A stretch of 64,000 bases of DNA from contig OV884058.1 of NCBI GenBank assembly GCA_930367215.1, forward strand, positions 174,202,478-174,266,477, written 5' to 3'. Source of the stretch: Pollenia angustigena. Taxonomy: Eukaryota; Arthropoda; Insecta; Diptera; Polleniidae. Both the position numbers and the translations under genes were made by a program. Positions 32,240 through 42,557 of this stretch are shown here, piece by piece. A model generated the notes under the pieces. The model was not told where the DNA came from. It saw only the letters and a program-made list of their open reading frames with translations, and did not search any database. Within the stretch, counting starts at the first letter, position 1; each line of letters starts with the position of its first letter.

Positions 32240-32960
32240 CACTGAGAAATAGTATCTTTTTTGTGAAAACCAAATATATTTTTGTTGAAAAGCAGCTTTT
32301 TGTGAAAAAAAGTAATTTATTGTCAAAAATTAACACTTTGTAAAAAGTACCTTTTGATCAAATAAAGTATCTTTAGGTAATAAAAAATATCTTTTTATAA
32401 AAAGATACTATTTTGGTAAAAAAAAAATAATATATTTTTTTGTAAAAAGAATTTGTTTCTGTGAAAAAGAAACTTTTCCTTACAAAAAAGAATAACCTTG
32501 TTGTAAAATATTATTTTTATTTTGAAAAAATATCTTTGCGGGTGCAAGTATCTTTTATGTGAGAAGATTATTTTTTTTCGGTAAAGGAGTGTATATTTTT
32601 ATGAAAAAATATCTTTTAGTTTGAAGTAAGTATATGTGACAGCGCATAGAGAAAGGGACCAGTAAGGTAAAGGGAGCAGTAAAAACCAACTACACAAAAC
32701 AAGAGGTAGGGACGACCTACGCGCGTTTTTAAGATTGACCAACAAGGCTGAGATTTGTCGCTTTCAAATGAGACCAATACCAACACGCTCAGTGATACAC
32801 CAAAGATACACGTATTTAAATCTTTAAAATGGCAAAACACTTAGGTCCCTTTCTGTTTTGCGCGTCACATATCTTTTGTAAAAAAAAAGTATTTTTATTT
32901 ATAAAACAAAAATATTTCTGTGTAAAAGTTTATTTCTGTAATTTTTCAAAACTTCTGAAG
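32240..32960. repeat. GTATCTTTTTGTAAAAA minisatellite, split by a MITE
   Basis: Imperfect units of about 20-30 bp (AAAAGTATCTTTAGGTAAT, AATATCTTTTTATAAAAAG and others). The array is interrupted at 32636-32869. Confidence 0.65.
32636..32869. mobile_element. MITE inserted in the minisatellite
   Basis: Left GTGACAGCGCATAGAGAAAG and right, read inversely, GTGACGCGCAAAACAGAAAG, both continuing with GGACC. ATAT lies on both sides. The interior is less A+T-rich than the array around it. Confidence 0.7.
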
Positions 32961-32980
32961 AGCTTATTTTAGTGCTTAAA

Positions 32981-33115
32981 TTTTTTTTTTTGAATTTCCT
33001 AAGCTTATCCCGCGAAGCTCTACGCTTGTCTGCAGGAAACCAGAGTCTCTGGCGGGAATCGAACCCGCAACCCCAGCGCTGATAGACTAGTTCATTACCA
33101 GCTAGACTACCGGGC
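32981..33115 (-). mobile_element. tRNA-derived SINE
   Basis: On the minus strand it opens GCCCGGTAGTCTAGCTGGTA, containing an RNA polymerase III A box (TAGTCTAGCTGG), followed about 30 bases later by a B box (GGGTTCGATTCCC). After the tRNA-like part comes a short unrelated body and a run of 11 A. The 3' bases do not pair with the 5' GCCCGGT, so it is not a functional tRNA. Imperfect 13-bp duplications flank it, TTTAGTGCTTAAA (32968-32980) and TTTACTGCTTTAA (33116-33128), 11 of 13 matching. Confidence 0.78.
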
Positions 33116-33647
33116 TTTACTGCTTTAATCGACCGTAAGGTTCAAAAAAAGTTATAAAAGCACCTGCGAACTATCACGTCCGCTAGGACTCTGATAATAT
33201 CCATTGAAAAACCCTTTAGAGTGAAGTAGAAGGAAAAAGCAAAGCTTTGATAGGATCTTAAAAGAGAAATATAAGATTGGAAGGAGAAATAATGGGCTGT
33301 TTAATTATGAAAACTTCTTAAAAGGCACTTTTTATACCCTCCACCACTAGTGCTGAATGAGGATATAAGTTTGTCATTCCATGTGAAACTGTTTTAATAT
33401 TCATCTAAGGTAAAATTTGTATATTCTGGTTCATCGATTAAGCCATGACTGGCTGTCTGTCCGTCCGTTGAAATCACGCTCACTTTCAAACGACTGAAAA
33501 AAAGAACACCATTGGAATTCTAGTATTTAGTTATCCTTACCATCTTGGGCTTGAAATCCTGCACAATCAGTTAAGTGGAAAGAGAGTTATGAATCCAAAT
33601 GTGGAACAACCTCCCTTAAAATATATAAATTTGTTACAAAAACTAAT

Positions 33648-34127
33648 ATGAATGAGCTGGCCAGGGCTGGTTCGAACGCCCGGATGATGGGTCCCGAACC
33701 CTTCTGTGGATTAAGTTGGGCAGGGGTCCAGTCCCTCATGGAGGACTGGGCTCTGGGGGAACATAGGGGATACTGGATATCGCTTCCAGGAATGCGTCAG
33801 GCAAGGGAATTCATCTCTCCCGGGAATGTAATGAGGACGAATGGTCTCGGCAGACGGGATCTGCGACTGCTGGAGGCCTATCTGACTGGTCACCACACGA
33901 TCAAATACCACCTTTATCGGATGGGCCTGGCTGAGGATCAGGAGTGCAGACTGTGTCTGGACGGGGACGAGACGACGGAGCATGCACTGTGTGACTGCCC
34001 GGCGCTGGCATGGGCCAGAAGGAGGCACTTGGGGCACGGTATAATGTGTGCGTCCCGAATCGGTGATATATCGGCTAAAGTCCTGGTTGGGTTCCTTTGG
34101 GAAGCAGAGGGTCTTTTGGCCAACTAA
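33648..34127 (+). pseudogene. C-terminal part of a LOA/R1-type retrotransposon polyprotein (RNase H end and Cys/His motif)
   Basis: A 159-codon open frame. Residues 3-23 carry the end of the RNase H domain (ELARAGS, then GPEPFCGLS), residues 79-94 a TGHHTIKYHLYRMGL line, and residues 100-117 a zinc-knuckle-like C-x2-C-x8-H-x2-C motif (C100, C103, H112, C115). These are the last elements of R1/LOA-group proteins. The first two codons, ATG AAT, come from the target-site duplication, so the start is fortuitous. The endonuclease, RT and most of RNase H are missing. The 172-codon frame on the other strand is its shadow. Confidence 0.85.
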
Positions 34128-34205
34128 GAGTACAATATACCTAACCTGGTCGCGGTACCTGTCACTGTGGGGGAAACCTCCCCGCTTTATCGTTGGGAAT
34201 AAAAA
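33654..34205 (+). mobile_element. 5'-truncated non-LTR retrotransposon (R1/LOA type), 552 bp
   Basis: Flanked by a 9-bp direct duplication AATATGAAT (33645-33653 and 34206-34214) and ending in AATAAAAAA-like A-rich sequence. It has markedly higher G+C than its surroundings and no disabling mutation in the remaining frame, so the insertion looks young. Confidence 0.85.
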
Positions 34206-34585
34206 AATATGAATACTGACAGAATGCATGGATTGACATAAGATTTTCTACAAATTCGTTTAATACTTCTAAGATTTGCGACTTTAGTACTCTTTAGTAC
34301 GCCTAAAACTGTAAAGAATAACACTGTAGTAGTAAAATTGGGTCTGTCATAGTTGCATTAGACAAGAAATCACACTACCAAATTCCGTGATGATCGGATC
34401 TTGTAGTAAAATTTGGTCTGTCATAGTTTCATAAGACTAGAAATCATACATATTAATTTTCTTAAAATTGGTCTATAATTTCTAATAATAAATAAAGCCC
34501 ACTACTTAAATATTTTAACTCTTGGTGGAGGGTATCAAAGATTCGAATCAGACGAATATATGACTCTTACTTGTTTTATTGTTCT

Positions 34586-36339
34586 CTTTAAAGAAAAACT
34601 TTTAAGAATATGTTTTATATGTACTTCTTTTTAAAGGTGGCTTTAAAGTTTTTTTCCATTATTTTCTTATTGGTCCCACTGTAGCTGACAAACAAATGCT
34701 ACTATATTTTTTGCTTAGTAACACTAAAACTATAAAATCGCTAAATAGTTTTTTAGAGAAAAAAAAACGAATGAATAAAGGTTTAGTTACTACAAATAAT
34801 CACCTCAACTCAAATAATGGGTCACGATGTTGAACAAAAATTAACTTTAGTTTGCGTACAGCACAAAAAGCACAAACATCAAGCTCTGGATAAATGCTGA
34901 GAATGTATGAGTTTGTGTAATTGCTGTGATGTTAAGGTGAAGAGAGTCATTTGAAGGAAATGCAATAAAAATGTTGAATTTCTTGACAAACAGGAAACGG
35001 AAATGCAAAGGCTACTAAAAGTGTTACTTACATTTCTACTTACTACAGCAGGGATTTTTATATGAAAAAACTTTGTTGGTAAGTCAAACAAAAAACAAAA
35101 ACTATAAAACTGTTCTGCTCAAGTCATGAAATGGTAGCAGATGACCGGAAATGAAGAAGGAAAACAAACAGCAACAAAATTTACAAAAACTTTGCCGAGA
35201 CACGAATCTTAAAATATAATTTTCTTAAAAAAAAAAAGAGGAAAAACAACAACGACATCGACAGATATTGTCATTTAACATGGAATATCAAGCACGAAAC
35301 GGCAACTGCACAGAGCAAAAACAAAAAAACACTAACGCCAAATTATTATGCTGATTAAAAACCACTCTTGTCGATAAGGAATGACAATAACTTTTACTTT
35401 GCTCAAGTTTATTTAAGGATAAAGTTATTAATAATATTCCAGAAATAATTTTTTTGGTTGCATTATGCCATCAAAATTAGCTAAAAAAAATATTGGTGAT
35501 GGATTGGAGGAGAACGGCAGAGAAATGAAGGACCAGTAGTTTATTATAAAATGATGTGCTCAAAAAAAAAAGTTTAAAGTTGTGGTAAATATTTTAATAA
35601 CTTTTAGCATTTTTGCTTTAATCCTTGAAGAATGATAGCACAAAATTTATGCAGTTAGAATTTTTTTATATAGATTTTATTAATTTTGATGGGAAAATGT
35701 TAAAGTTTTACCAACGTTTAAGCTGACGTTTTAAACAATAGTTTTGAAAGTAAAATAAAAAATGTGTCAATGGAATATTAAAAGTTTAAAAAAATATATA
35801 TAAAATAGCTTAAATAGTTAAGCAGACTTATAAATATGCCAAGTTAGAAAAACCCTGTTGTCAGTAACTGAAAATACTGCATAGAAGACGCTTGATATAT
35901 TTTTAAATCCATCGATCATTCTTAGACACGCTTTATTACGAAAAAAAAAACCAAATCTGTATTTTTCTCAATAACATATTTTAATTTAAATCAAAACCAA
36001 CTTAAACCGTTTTTTACCTCAACAAGTGCTGTCCATCTTTTGACAAATTTAAAAAAAAAGACTCTTAATGTAATTATTATTATATTTTACATCAAGACTC
36101 CAATAAACTAAAAAATCAATGTTTTAAAAACAATGCACATTGGGAAAGCCTTTAACAAAATTAAAAACGTCTATGTTTTTGGCTTAAGACGTAAGACGTG
36201 TCAAAATTTGTACTATTAGCGTTTGTGTTTTCCACAAATCTACAGAACCGAACACTATGAAACGATAATTATCGTATATTTTCGAACACTGGTTTTCACA
36301 CATTTCTTTTTCGTTCGTGGGCATTTATTTTATTAAATC
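34586..36339. other. A+T-rich unique-looking DNA, no gene
   Basis: No frame with recognisable features; no terminal repeats noticed. Confidence 0.45.
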
Positions 36340-36705
36340 AGTTGTAGTGAAAATTCTGCTGACCTCTCTGGCGTTGTTAATCCGAAAGTTCTAATAGTTT
36401 TTATTGCAAGCTTCCTAAGCCTTTTCGGACAAAACACCTATTGGCAAAGTAGCAGCTTTGATGGCCCCTAAGCCGAACGCTGAAAGGAATCAGTTATTTT
36501 TTTAATAAAATCTCCAAAAGATTCAGTTTTGATATTTTTGTCTCTTAATAAAGCCCGCATAATTGTATTTAATTTAGCAGCTTCTTATCGAAGCCAGTGA
36601 TATCGGCCGCGTTTTGAGTGTTTACAAAAAATCGCCTTGCAACGTTCCCTGTATTAAAGGTCCCCGCTTGACCAGCAATCACCCGATGTCTCTTTTGTGT
36701 CAAAA
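36340..36705 (-). pseudogene. relic of a transposon-associated protein
   Basis: On the minus strand near 36690-36590 one frame reads GQAGTFNTGNVARRFF followed by an N-A-A-D-I-T-G-F-D line, and near 36450-36360 another reads PIGVLSEKA-stop-EACNKNY, then N-N-A-R-E. From memory, a GTTNTGNIARRFF segment and a later LSEEAQEARNK segment occur together in a repeated, uncharacterised protein found in several invertebrate genomes (aphids, cnidarians, flies). Here the middle is replaced by A+T-rich sequence and frames differ, so it is a dead copy. The family assignment is tentative and its biochemical role is unknown to me. Confidence 0.4.
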
Positions 36706-36826
36706 AATTAAATAATTTCAAACTAAAACTTAATCAAAAAAAATCAATAACGTTCCATTTTCTTTTGTATTGAATCCATTTTATTTAAAAATACGAAATG
36801 TAATTTTGAAAATATTTGTGTTGCAA

Positions 36827-37532
36827 CAGTGCAACTTCGATAGTCCGGTCATTCCAATAATTTGGATGCTTCTTCATTTCGGACAATTTAAAATTGTTGC
36901 CTCTCTACAATCCGGACAAATTTTTTTATGCAAGAACAAAAATTAATTACCGTTTTTACCTCTCATGCTTTGCTATTCACATTCTGCCCTGTCATTACTT
37001 CAATTTCGGTTCTTTCCTTCGCAAGCGTGTTTATCTAATTTCTTCCCAAGGCCCATGTTTTTAAATAATAAACTAAAACACAAAACGTTAACTTTAAAGT
37101 AAAAATTTTATATTTTACGAAGTCTTGATGAGGGAACAACTATTAGGCAAGTTGTCGAAAAATGTCATGTTCTTCCATCAACGATTTTCGACTCCAAAAA
37201 AATAAGGGTAAGATCAAACAATTTATTGCGAATACCTACAATAAATCCGGTAATATTTAAACCAAAATAATGTACTAAGCCATTTTAATAATAAATTTTT
37301 TTTAGCTAATAGAAAAGTTGACAGGGCGGGACAATTTTTTAGCGAGCTCAGGCTGGTTAGACAAATTTAAGTTAAGACATGGTATTTATTATCTAAAAAT
37401 TTGTGGTGACAAAGGTTTCCTAAAGAGTAAATTCATATTTTAATTCACTTAGATTATTTCAATAATTTTTAATGCTACGGACTTTGATCATCCGATAATC
37501 CGAAAACTATGTGTGTCCGAAAAGTCTCAGTG
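36827..37532 (+). mobile_element. pogo/Tigger-like DNA transposon relic, internally deleted
   Basis: Left end CAGTGCAACTTCGATAGTCC with ATCCGGAC-type motifs, right end with ATCCGATAATCCGAAAAC and TTTCGGAC near 37490-37525. The form is close to the CGATTATCCGAA ends of pogo relatives. The two ends match only partly, and no TA duplication is clear. Only the DNA-binding part of the transposase remains inside; the catalytic DDE part is gone. Confidence 0.6.
37123..37440 (+). pseudogene. pogo-like transposase, DNA-binding (CENP-B-type) region with an intron
   Basis: The first part reads LDEGTTIRQVVEKCHVLPST then IFDSKK, the N-terminal helix-turn-helix of CENP-B/pogo proteins. A GTAAGA donor at 37208 and a TTTTTTTTAG acceptor ending at 37305 define a 98-bp intron. 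Removing it joins the frames in phase 0 to a second part, KLTGRDNFLASSGWLDKFKL then RHGI, the classical second CENP-B-type helix-turn-helix (F-x-A-S-x-G-W-L-x-x-F-x-x-R-H). The frame stops soon after (about 37440). No initiation codon is evident upstream. Confidence 0.7.
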
Positions 37533-37659
37533 CTAGTGCCAGTGCAGGTCCTTAATTACCCGTAAGGCCCAAGTAATGCTCATCTTTTTTCCTCACACTT
37601 ACAATGCACCAATGGTCATAGCTGACCGTCTTACATGTTATTTTTCGATTCTAGAAATA

Positions 37660-37740
37660 CACAATGTTGCTTTTCATATCATACACCCCTAGTGATTAAT
37701 GAGGGTATACAAAGTTTGTCATTCCATCCATGGTGGAATA
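37660..37740 (+). repeat. fragment of dispersed repeat (AAAGTTTGTCATTCC)
   Basis: TACACCCCTAGTGATTAATG and AAAGTTTGTCATTCCATCC resemble 33335-33385. The 75-codon frame crossing it is not supported as a gene. Confidence 0.5.
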
Positions 37741-37882
37741 AGCAGGTGGCATCGTTACGACAACAAATACAACATTACAACAAAAATGGAAATTATATCA
37801 CCGTTTACGTCAAAAAATACTTAAAAAAAAACTCAAAGCGTGCCGCTGAACGTGAGATATAAATAAACGTTTAGCCAATTCC

Positions 37883-38283
37883 AAAAGATTTTGTTATTCG
37901 TGCTTAATTCCCAGTTTTTATTATTGATAAAAACACTTGAAATTTATTGTTGATGGGATAAGCTATTCCTATGCATTTCACTGGTTGCTTAGGCCAGATC
38001 ATCAGGAAACTTCATCCATAAAGGCTTTAGACAAACTAAAGATATTAAACCAAATAAAACTGTTAAACGTATAAGAATTATAGCAACAGTTCTACTTGTA
38101 ACAATATCAAAGTTTAAACAAAACACATCAACAATAAACAACAGTGGGTTCATCTCATCTTACATTTCCCCACCTAAGCAACCAGTGAAATGCATAGGAA
38201 TAGCTTATCCCATCAACAATAAATTTCAAGTGTTTTTATCAATAATAAAAACTGGGAATTAAGCACGAATAACAAAATCTTTT
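37883..38283. repeat. foldback structure with perfect 111-bp inverted arms
   Basis: Arms 37883-37993 and 38173-38283 are exact reverse complements over 111 bp, with a 179-bp spacer. The outer part contains GTGCTTAATTCCCAG, the inner part GCATTTCACTGGTTGCTTAG. The right arm's outer half also occurs alone at 22473-22550, and related blocks are at 31200-31380 and 18990-19050. No coding sequence. A transcript through it would fold into a long duplex. Confidence 0.9.
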
Positions 38284-38469
38284 GAAATTAAAATTTTGTA
38301 TTCCCAAAAATTGGAATTACTTTTAGCCAATTTTTATTAAATTATGGTCAAATACTTTAATTAAATACAATAATCACAGCACAAAACGTGAATTTTTTGT
38401 AAACATAAACAAAACTTTGACATAAACCTTGATAAACAATGCAAGAGCAAAAAATCGTCATCTGGCGTA

Positions 38470-38790
38470 GTGCTGCCACCTGTTTATTTCACCATGATTC
38501 CATCTGAAACTTATTTAATATTCATCTCAGATCCCATAAAGTATATATTTATATATAAATATTCTGCTTGCCTGATTAACAAAAATGGCGAAAATCGTCA
38601 CATCGAACAATTCTGTATGGGCTGGACATCATTTTGGTCTAAAACCGCAATTATTTATAATACTGACGTCAGACATCAGTTTTTATTATGATTGGTAAGT
38701 AATTTATAGATCCCATTCCTGAAATATTCTATCGGTGGATTGTGCCAAAGATTGGACACAGCTGAAAAAGGCACTCTAACTTGTTTTCAT
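38470..38790 (+). repeat. dispersed repeat of the CCCATAAAGTATATAT type
   Basis: GATCCCATAAAGTATATATT at about 38529 and the terminal CACTCTAACTTGTTTTC near 38772 are features shared with the 33329 and 40890 repeats. The 73-codon frame is part of it. Confidence 0.45.
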
Positions 38791-39779
38791 TTTTAATTTG
38801 TTTTTCTGTGCAAATATTGTTTACACTGCTTTATATTGTCGCATTTTGTATTGCACTCTGCCTTTTTGTCTACATTTTAGTTTTCGTCCTTTTTTGCTCT
38901 CTGTTCTACGCTTTAAAGTTTCTGGTTTTTGTTGGCAAAATGACATGCTGTGTGAATTGTAATTTTTCTGTTGATTGCAATATTTCAACGGTTATGGTTT
39001 GTGGTCACCGACATTCATTCATTCATTCATTCTTTCATTTGTTTATTCATTCATTCGTTCATTTATTCATTCGTTGATTCAATTATTCTGTAAGCGAGCT
39101 AGTGTTTGAATATTGTACGTATGTAGTTAAAAGAAGATATTAAGGAATGCAAACATTTTCAAAACTATTAAGTTGTAATTTTTAACTAAAATTGACTAAG
39201 AACAAAGCATTTTTTTGAAAATAATAGGTCCGCCAGATGGCAGCATTTATTACTAAGGATTGAGGATTGTAAAATTCTAAGAATTATTTATTTTATCTGT
39301 TTTAAATTTAGCATTTAAACACAATCTAATTTTAAATATGAGTAACATAAGTAACAGGTTTTTAATATGATCAATTATTAAATAGAAAAAATTCTTTTAA
39401 AGAACTGTTGTTCTCTTTTGTGTCTGAGATCTTTTGCATTTGCCAAAAGTGTAATCTAAACTACATACATGATTATTTCCTCAACTAACATTTTACGAAC
39501 AACAAAAACAGATGGTAAAGAATTTTAATTATTTGTTATTAGTAACTTGAAAAAAATATTCATCATTAATGATTATAAATTGCAAATAAAGGGTTAAAAA
39601 AGAAATCCTTTAAACATTTGGTATCAAATATTTTTAATTGGTGTTGAAAATCTAAAAATTAAAAGCTTTTTGTTTAAGATAAAATGCCTTTTTACCAAGG
39701 TTGGCAACGGAAACTAATTTCGATATCGTTACTAAAGTATGTGCTATTTCGCTAGATATGTAGATATGTAGTAGATCAT
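38791..39779. other. A+T-rich DNA with an (ATTC)n tract
   Basis: ATTC/TTTC tetranucleotide tract at about 39013-39080. GGTTGGCAACGG near 39700 may be a transposon end without a partner. No coding region is supported; the 98-codon frame at 38781 is hydrophobic by T-richness. Confidence 0.45.
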
Positions 39780-40705
39780 AAGCCCCACGACCCAGAGGAT
39801 CTTTTGTGCAGCCTGTTTAACTCAACATGTCATGCCGGGTAAAATTTCAGATGGGGCTATAAGTTGCCCCTCGAAAAATATCCACCTAGTAATCCCTAAG
39901 GCGGGACAGCAACAGAGCAGATGTTCTGGCGTTTCGTCATCAACCTCACAAAATCAGCCCACATTGTTACTAACACTTCCCATTGTAAGCCGATGGTATC
40001 CTAGACCACAGTGACCTGGAATAGGCAAACAGGTAGCCTGAGTTCTCCCTTCTTAAGCAGAAGTAGCCCACCTGACTTGTCACGGGACAGGGTCAAAAAT
40101 CTATTGGACTATTTCAACCCAGAAGTGGACGTCCATGTGTGAATAAATTCATTAATTTCAACGTACCCTTAATGTGACCGGTAGAGACGCCGAAGAAAGG
40201 CTCAGGGCCTATAAATGGACGGCGAGTACTCCTCTTTGGAAAGCAGTCAGCCCTTTCATTGCCTTGGGAATTATTGGGTTTCCCAAATTCTTCAGAGATT
40301 TAAAAGAGTCCTTGACCAACATGTACTTCACCTCTAAACAAGATAGTGCTTTAAGAGCAACCTGGGGGGCTACTCTCTATTGCGATGCGAAAGAAAATGG
40401 TAGCAAATCTAGCGATTGGTACTCTTTAATGCGTTTGCGCATTTGTCTTTCGCATCTATTAATTTTTTTCTTTTCGCAAATTATCACTTTTTATTTTATA
40501 TAAATTTTCCAATTTCAAATATTTTCACATATTTTAGCATTTCATTACTGTCAATCTGCGCCACCTTTCATTTTTATTGCCAGTTTTGCTTCATTTTCAA
40601 AAAATTTTGCGAAAGTGATAGAGAGTACCAAGTTGGCATTTAGCTTTCGCATCGAAATTGCTTTCGCATCGCAATAGAGAGTAGCCCCCCTGACTATCCG
40701 ACTGC
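39780..40705 (-). pseudogene. R1/LOA-type retrotransposon relic (RNase H and Cys/His end), interrupted by a MITE
   Basis: Minus-strand frames read SDSQVALKALS across the MITE (the aspartate of the SDSQAAL line in RNase H), then GNERADC and RRPFIGPEPFFGVS near 40260-40180, and lower down HCGLGYHRLTMGSV and FCEVDDETPEHLLC near 39990-39890. The order and motifs match the intact frame at 33654-34127 and identify the end of RNase H followed by the C-terminal Cys/His segment. Several stops and frame changes. It is older than the MITE at 40365-40689 that splits it. Confidence 0.75.
40365..40689. mobile_element. MITE, 325 bp, GGGGGCTACTCTC ends
   Basis: Left GGGGGCTACTCTCTATTGCG and the same in inverse at the right, continuing through ATGCGAAAG; about 30 bp nearly perfect. 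CTG lies on both sides (40362-40364 and 40690-40692). Taking the element and one CTG away restores the reading frame of the retrotransposon relic around it, which confirms the boundaries. Internal motifs TTTCGCATC recur. Three-base duplication recalls PIF/Harbinger, though CTG is not TWA. Confidence 0.85.
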
Positions 40706-40889
40706 TATTTTGGTAAAGGTATCGATATTTTTATTATATCGGTACAGATACTTTTATTACGGTAAACGTATATCGGCTTTACAGTTTAATAAACCAATCC
40801 AAACAAGAATTTTAAGCAAATAGGGGTATCGACGACTTAGGTTCACCACCGCTAAAAAAATGCTATTCCATTTGTAATTTGTAGTATAT

Positions 40890-41345
40890 GGCTATTAGAT
40901 CCCATAAAGTACACATATATATGGAGGGTTCAAAACTGAACCGAACCAAGTCATAAAATAAAATGCATATGTGTATTTTAAAACTGGTGTGAAATTCTTC
41001 GCAAATTTTAACTCTATCGAGTTCTGTAACGGACTAAAGCAAAACGTTTTTCGTTCCTAAGGTAACGGTAATAAACCCATGTCAATGGCTCCAGAAATTA
41101 ATGGAAATTCACTTACTCAAACTCAAAATATTATCGAATTTTCATTGTTGACTTGGTTCGCTTCAGCTCTGAGCCCTCCATATATGTTTTGGATCCTTAT
41201 ACAAAGCGGAGTTAGTTTTAAAATGTCTGTCCGTCAGTGTGTATGTTGAAATCTACGTTTCAAAGACCCTAGACATAAAGCGTTCTTGGTTGTTACATTA
41301 CTACTTATATCACATACATATGTTTACTCTGGAATAGATTTATAT
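40890..41345 (+). repeat. dispersed repeat of the CCCATAAAGTA type, split by a MITE
   Basis: GATCCCATAAAGTACACATA (from 40898) continues after the insertion with ATATGTTTTGGATCCTTATA (41181), and then has TGTCTGTCCGTCAGTG and GTTGAAATC, the usual order in this fly repeat. Confidence 0.55.
40923..41179. mobile_element. MITE, 257 bp, GGAGGG ends
   Basis: Left GGAGGGTTCAAAACTGAACC and right, inversely, GGAGGGCTCAGAGCTGAAGC, both continuing CGAACCAAGTC (about 30 bp with few mismatches). ATATAT on both sides. It interrupts an older repeat at 40890-41345. Confidence 0.75.
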
Positions 41346-42557
41346 TTAAACTCTGCCAACTCGGCCCATAAATGACTTATGTATGTTGGCGTCTGGCTTA
41401 TGTCAACATGGGGTGTTGATTGGACCGTGTGGACCGAGCCAGTTTGTTCATAGGGAACGGGGCATTTAGTGTGGTAAGTTGTCGCCTTTTGGTTTTTTTT
41501 ACTAGGCAGACGTCGGCAAATAAAATGAAAAAAACCTAAAGAAAACCTAAATTAAATAAAAGTTTAAAGAAATTATAACTAAAACAAAAGAAAAAGTGAT
41601 TTTTATTCAAAACATAAAAGAGCCACAAGGTAGAAGGCCACTATATTACCTAACAATAATAAGGTTGGTTTTCTGCATCTCAGCCAGTGTGTGTGTATGC
41701 TAGCTACTGACCTGCCTCAACGTACAACTTACTGAGGTCCACAATTGACGTTCCATGGACGTTGCATCCCAAACAGCTAAAATATGAGCAAAAAAACTGC
41801 GATTGCCTATAGTTTTTACCCATTACTCATCGGAACCTTAATTTTACACGATATAATGAATCAGACAGAACTCGGTTAGATATTTCTTATAAATTAATTG
41901 TATTAATCAGTCAATTATTTTACCAGGCCCGAATACAAATTTCTTCCCGAAATAAGGATTTTAGTACGACAGGGTCCTAAAAAAACATTCTAGGTTTATA
42001 GCTTAGATATATTTTATTTGTATGGTGGTATTAAAAAACAGCCATGTCGCTCTTTCACCCTGGGCCCATACAAAATTACTCTCGTAATAAGAAGGTCGTT
42101 TTTTTGGTTGTTTTTACTTGAATGACAAAATTTTTTTTGTTTAAACCTGGGCTTAGTAGGACCATTATCTTACCTAGTCGCCGTATAATTACATTTTTCC
42201 TCGAAATTAAATTTATTTATATTATAATAGAAAGGTTTCTTCAGTGCCGAATATAGCAAGCACTCTTATGGGTTTTAACTAAAAATATTATAATCATAAA
42301 ATACAGCTAAAATAACTATTTTTGAGAAACAAAAAACAATACGGGTTTATTTAGTTTATTTGGGCTTTCATTCAATCATCATTTAAATCGGAGAAACTTA
42401 ATTTATACAAATTTATCTAGGACCTTTTATACAAATGATCTTGTAGCACCGTGTTCCCATAATCGTAAAATCTTTAATTTGATCATTGAAATATTGACGT
42501 CCCTTTTCATACGTTAATTTTCAATTAAATATATTATTTTTATATATAAGTAGTTAT
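41346..42557. other. no gene recognised
   Basis: No coding frame above about 60 codons, and no terminal repeats were found. Confidence 0.4.

Larger units (their letters stand above)
33329..34585. repeat. dispersed fly repeat of the TATACCCTCCACCAC type, split by a LINE fragment
   Basis: Opens TTTATACCCTCCACCACTAG with AGTTTGTCATTCCATGTG near 33370 and closes GGTGGAGGGTATC at about 34525 and CTTACTTGTTTT near 34570. In its right part a ~76-bp unit (GTAGTAAAATTGGGTCTGTC, 34328; again 34404) is duplicated in tandem. Interrupted by the element at 33654-34205. Confidence 0.6.

Noticed and set aside
33050..33116. A tRNA gene on the minus strand
   Set aside because: A and B boxes are present but the acceptor stem cannot pair, and a body plus poly(A) follows; called as a SINE.
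33711..34229. 172-codon minus-strand frame
   Set aside because: Antisense shadow of the RNase H/zinc-knuckle fragment, which has clear motifs on the plus strand.
40174..40643. Plus-strand frames of 109 and 75 codons
   Set aside because: They cross from an antisense retrotransposon relic into a MITE; the relic's motifs are on the minus strand.
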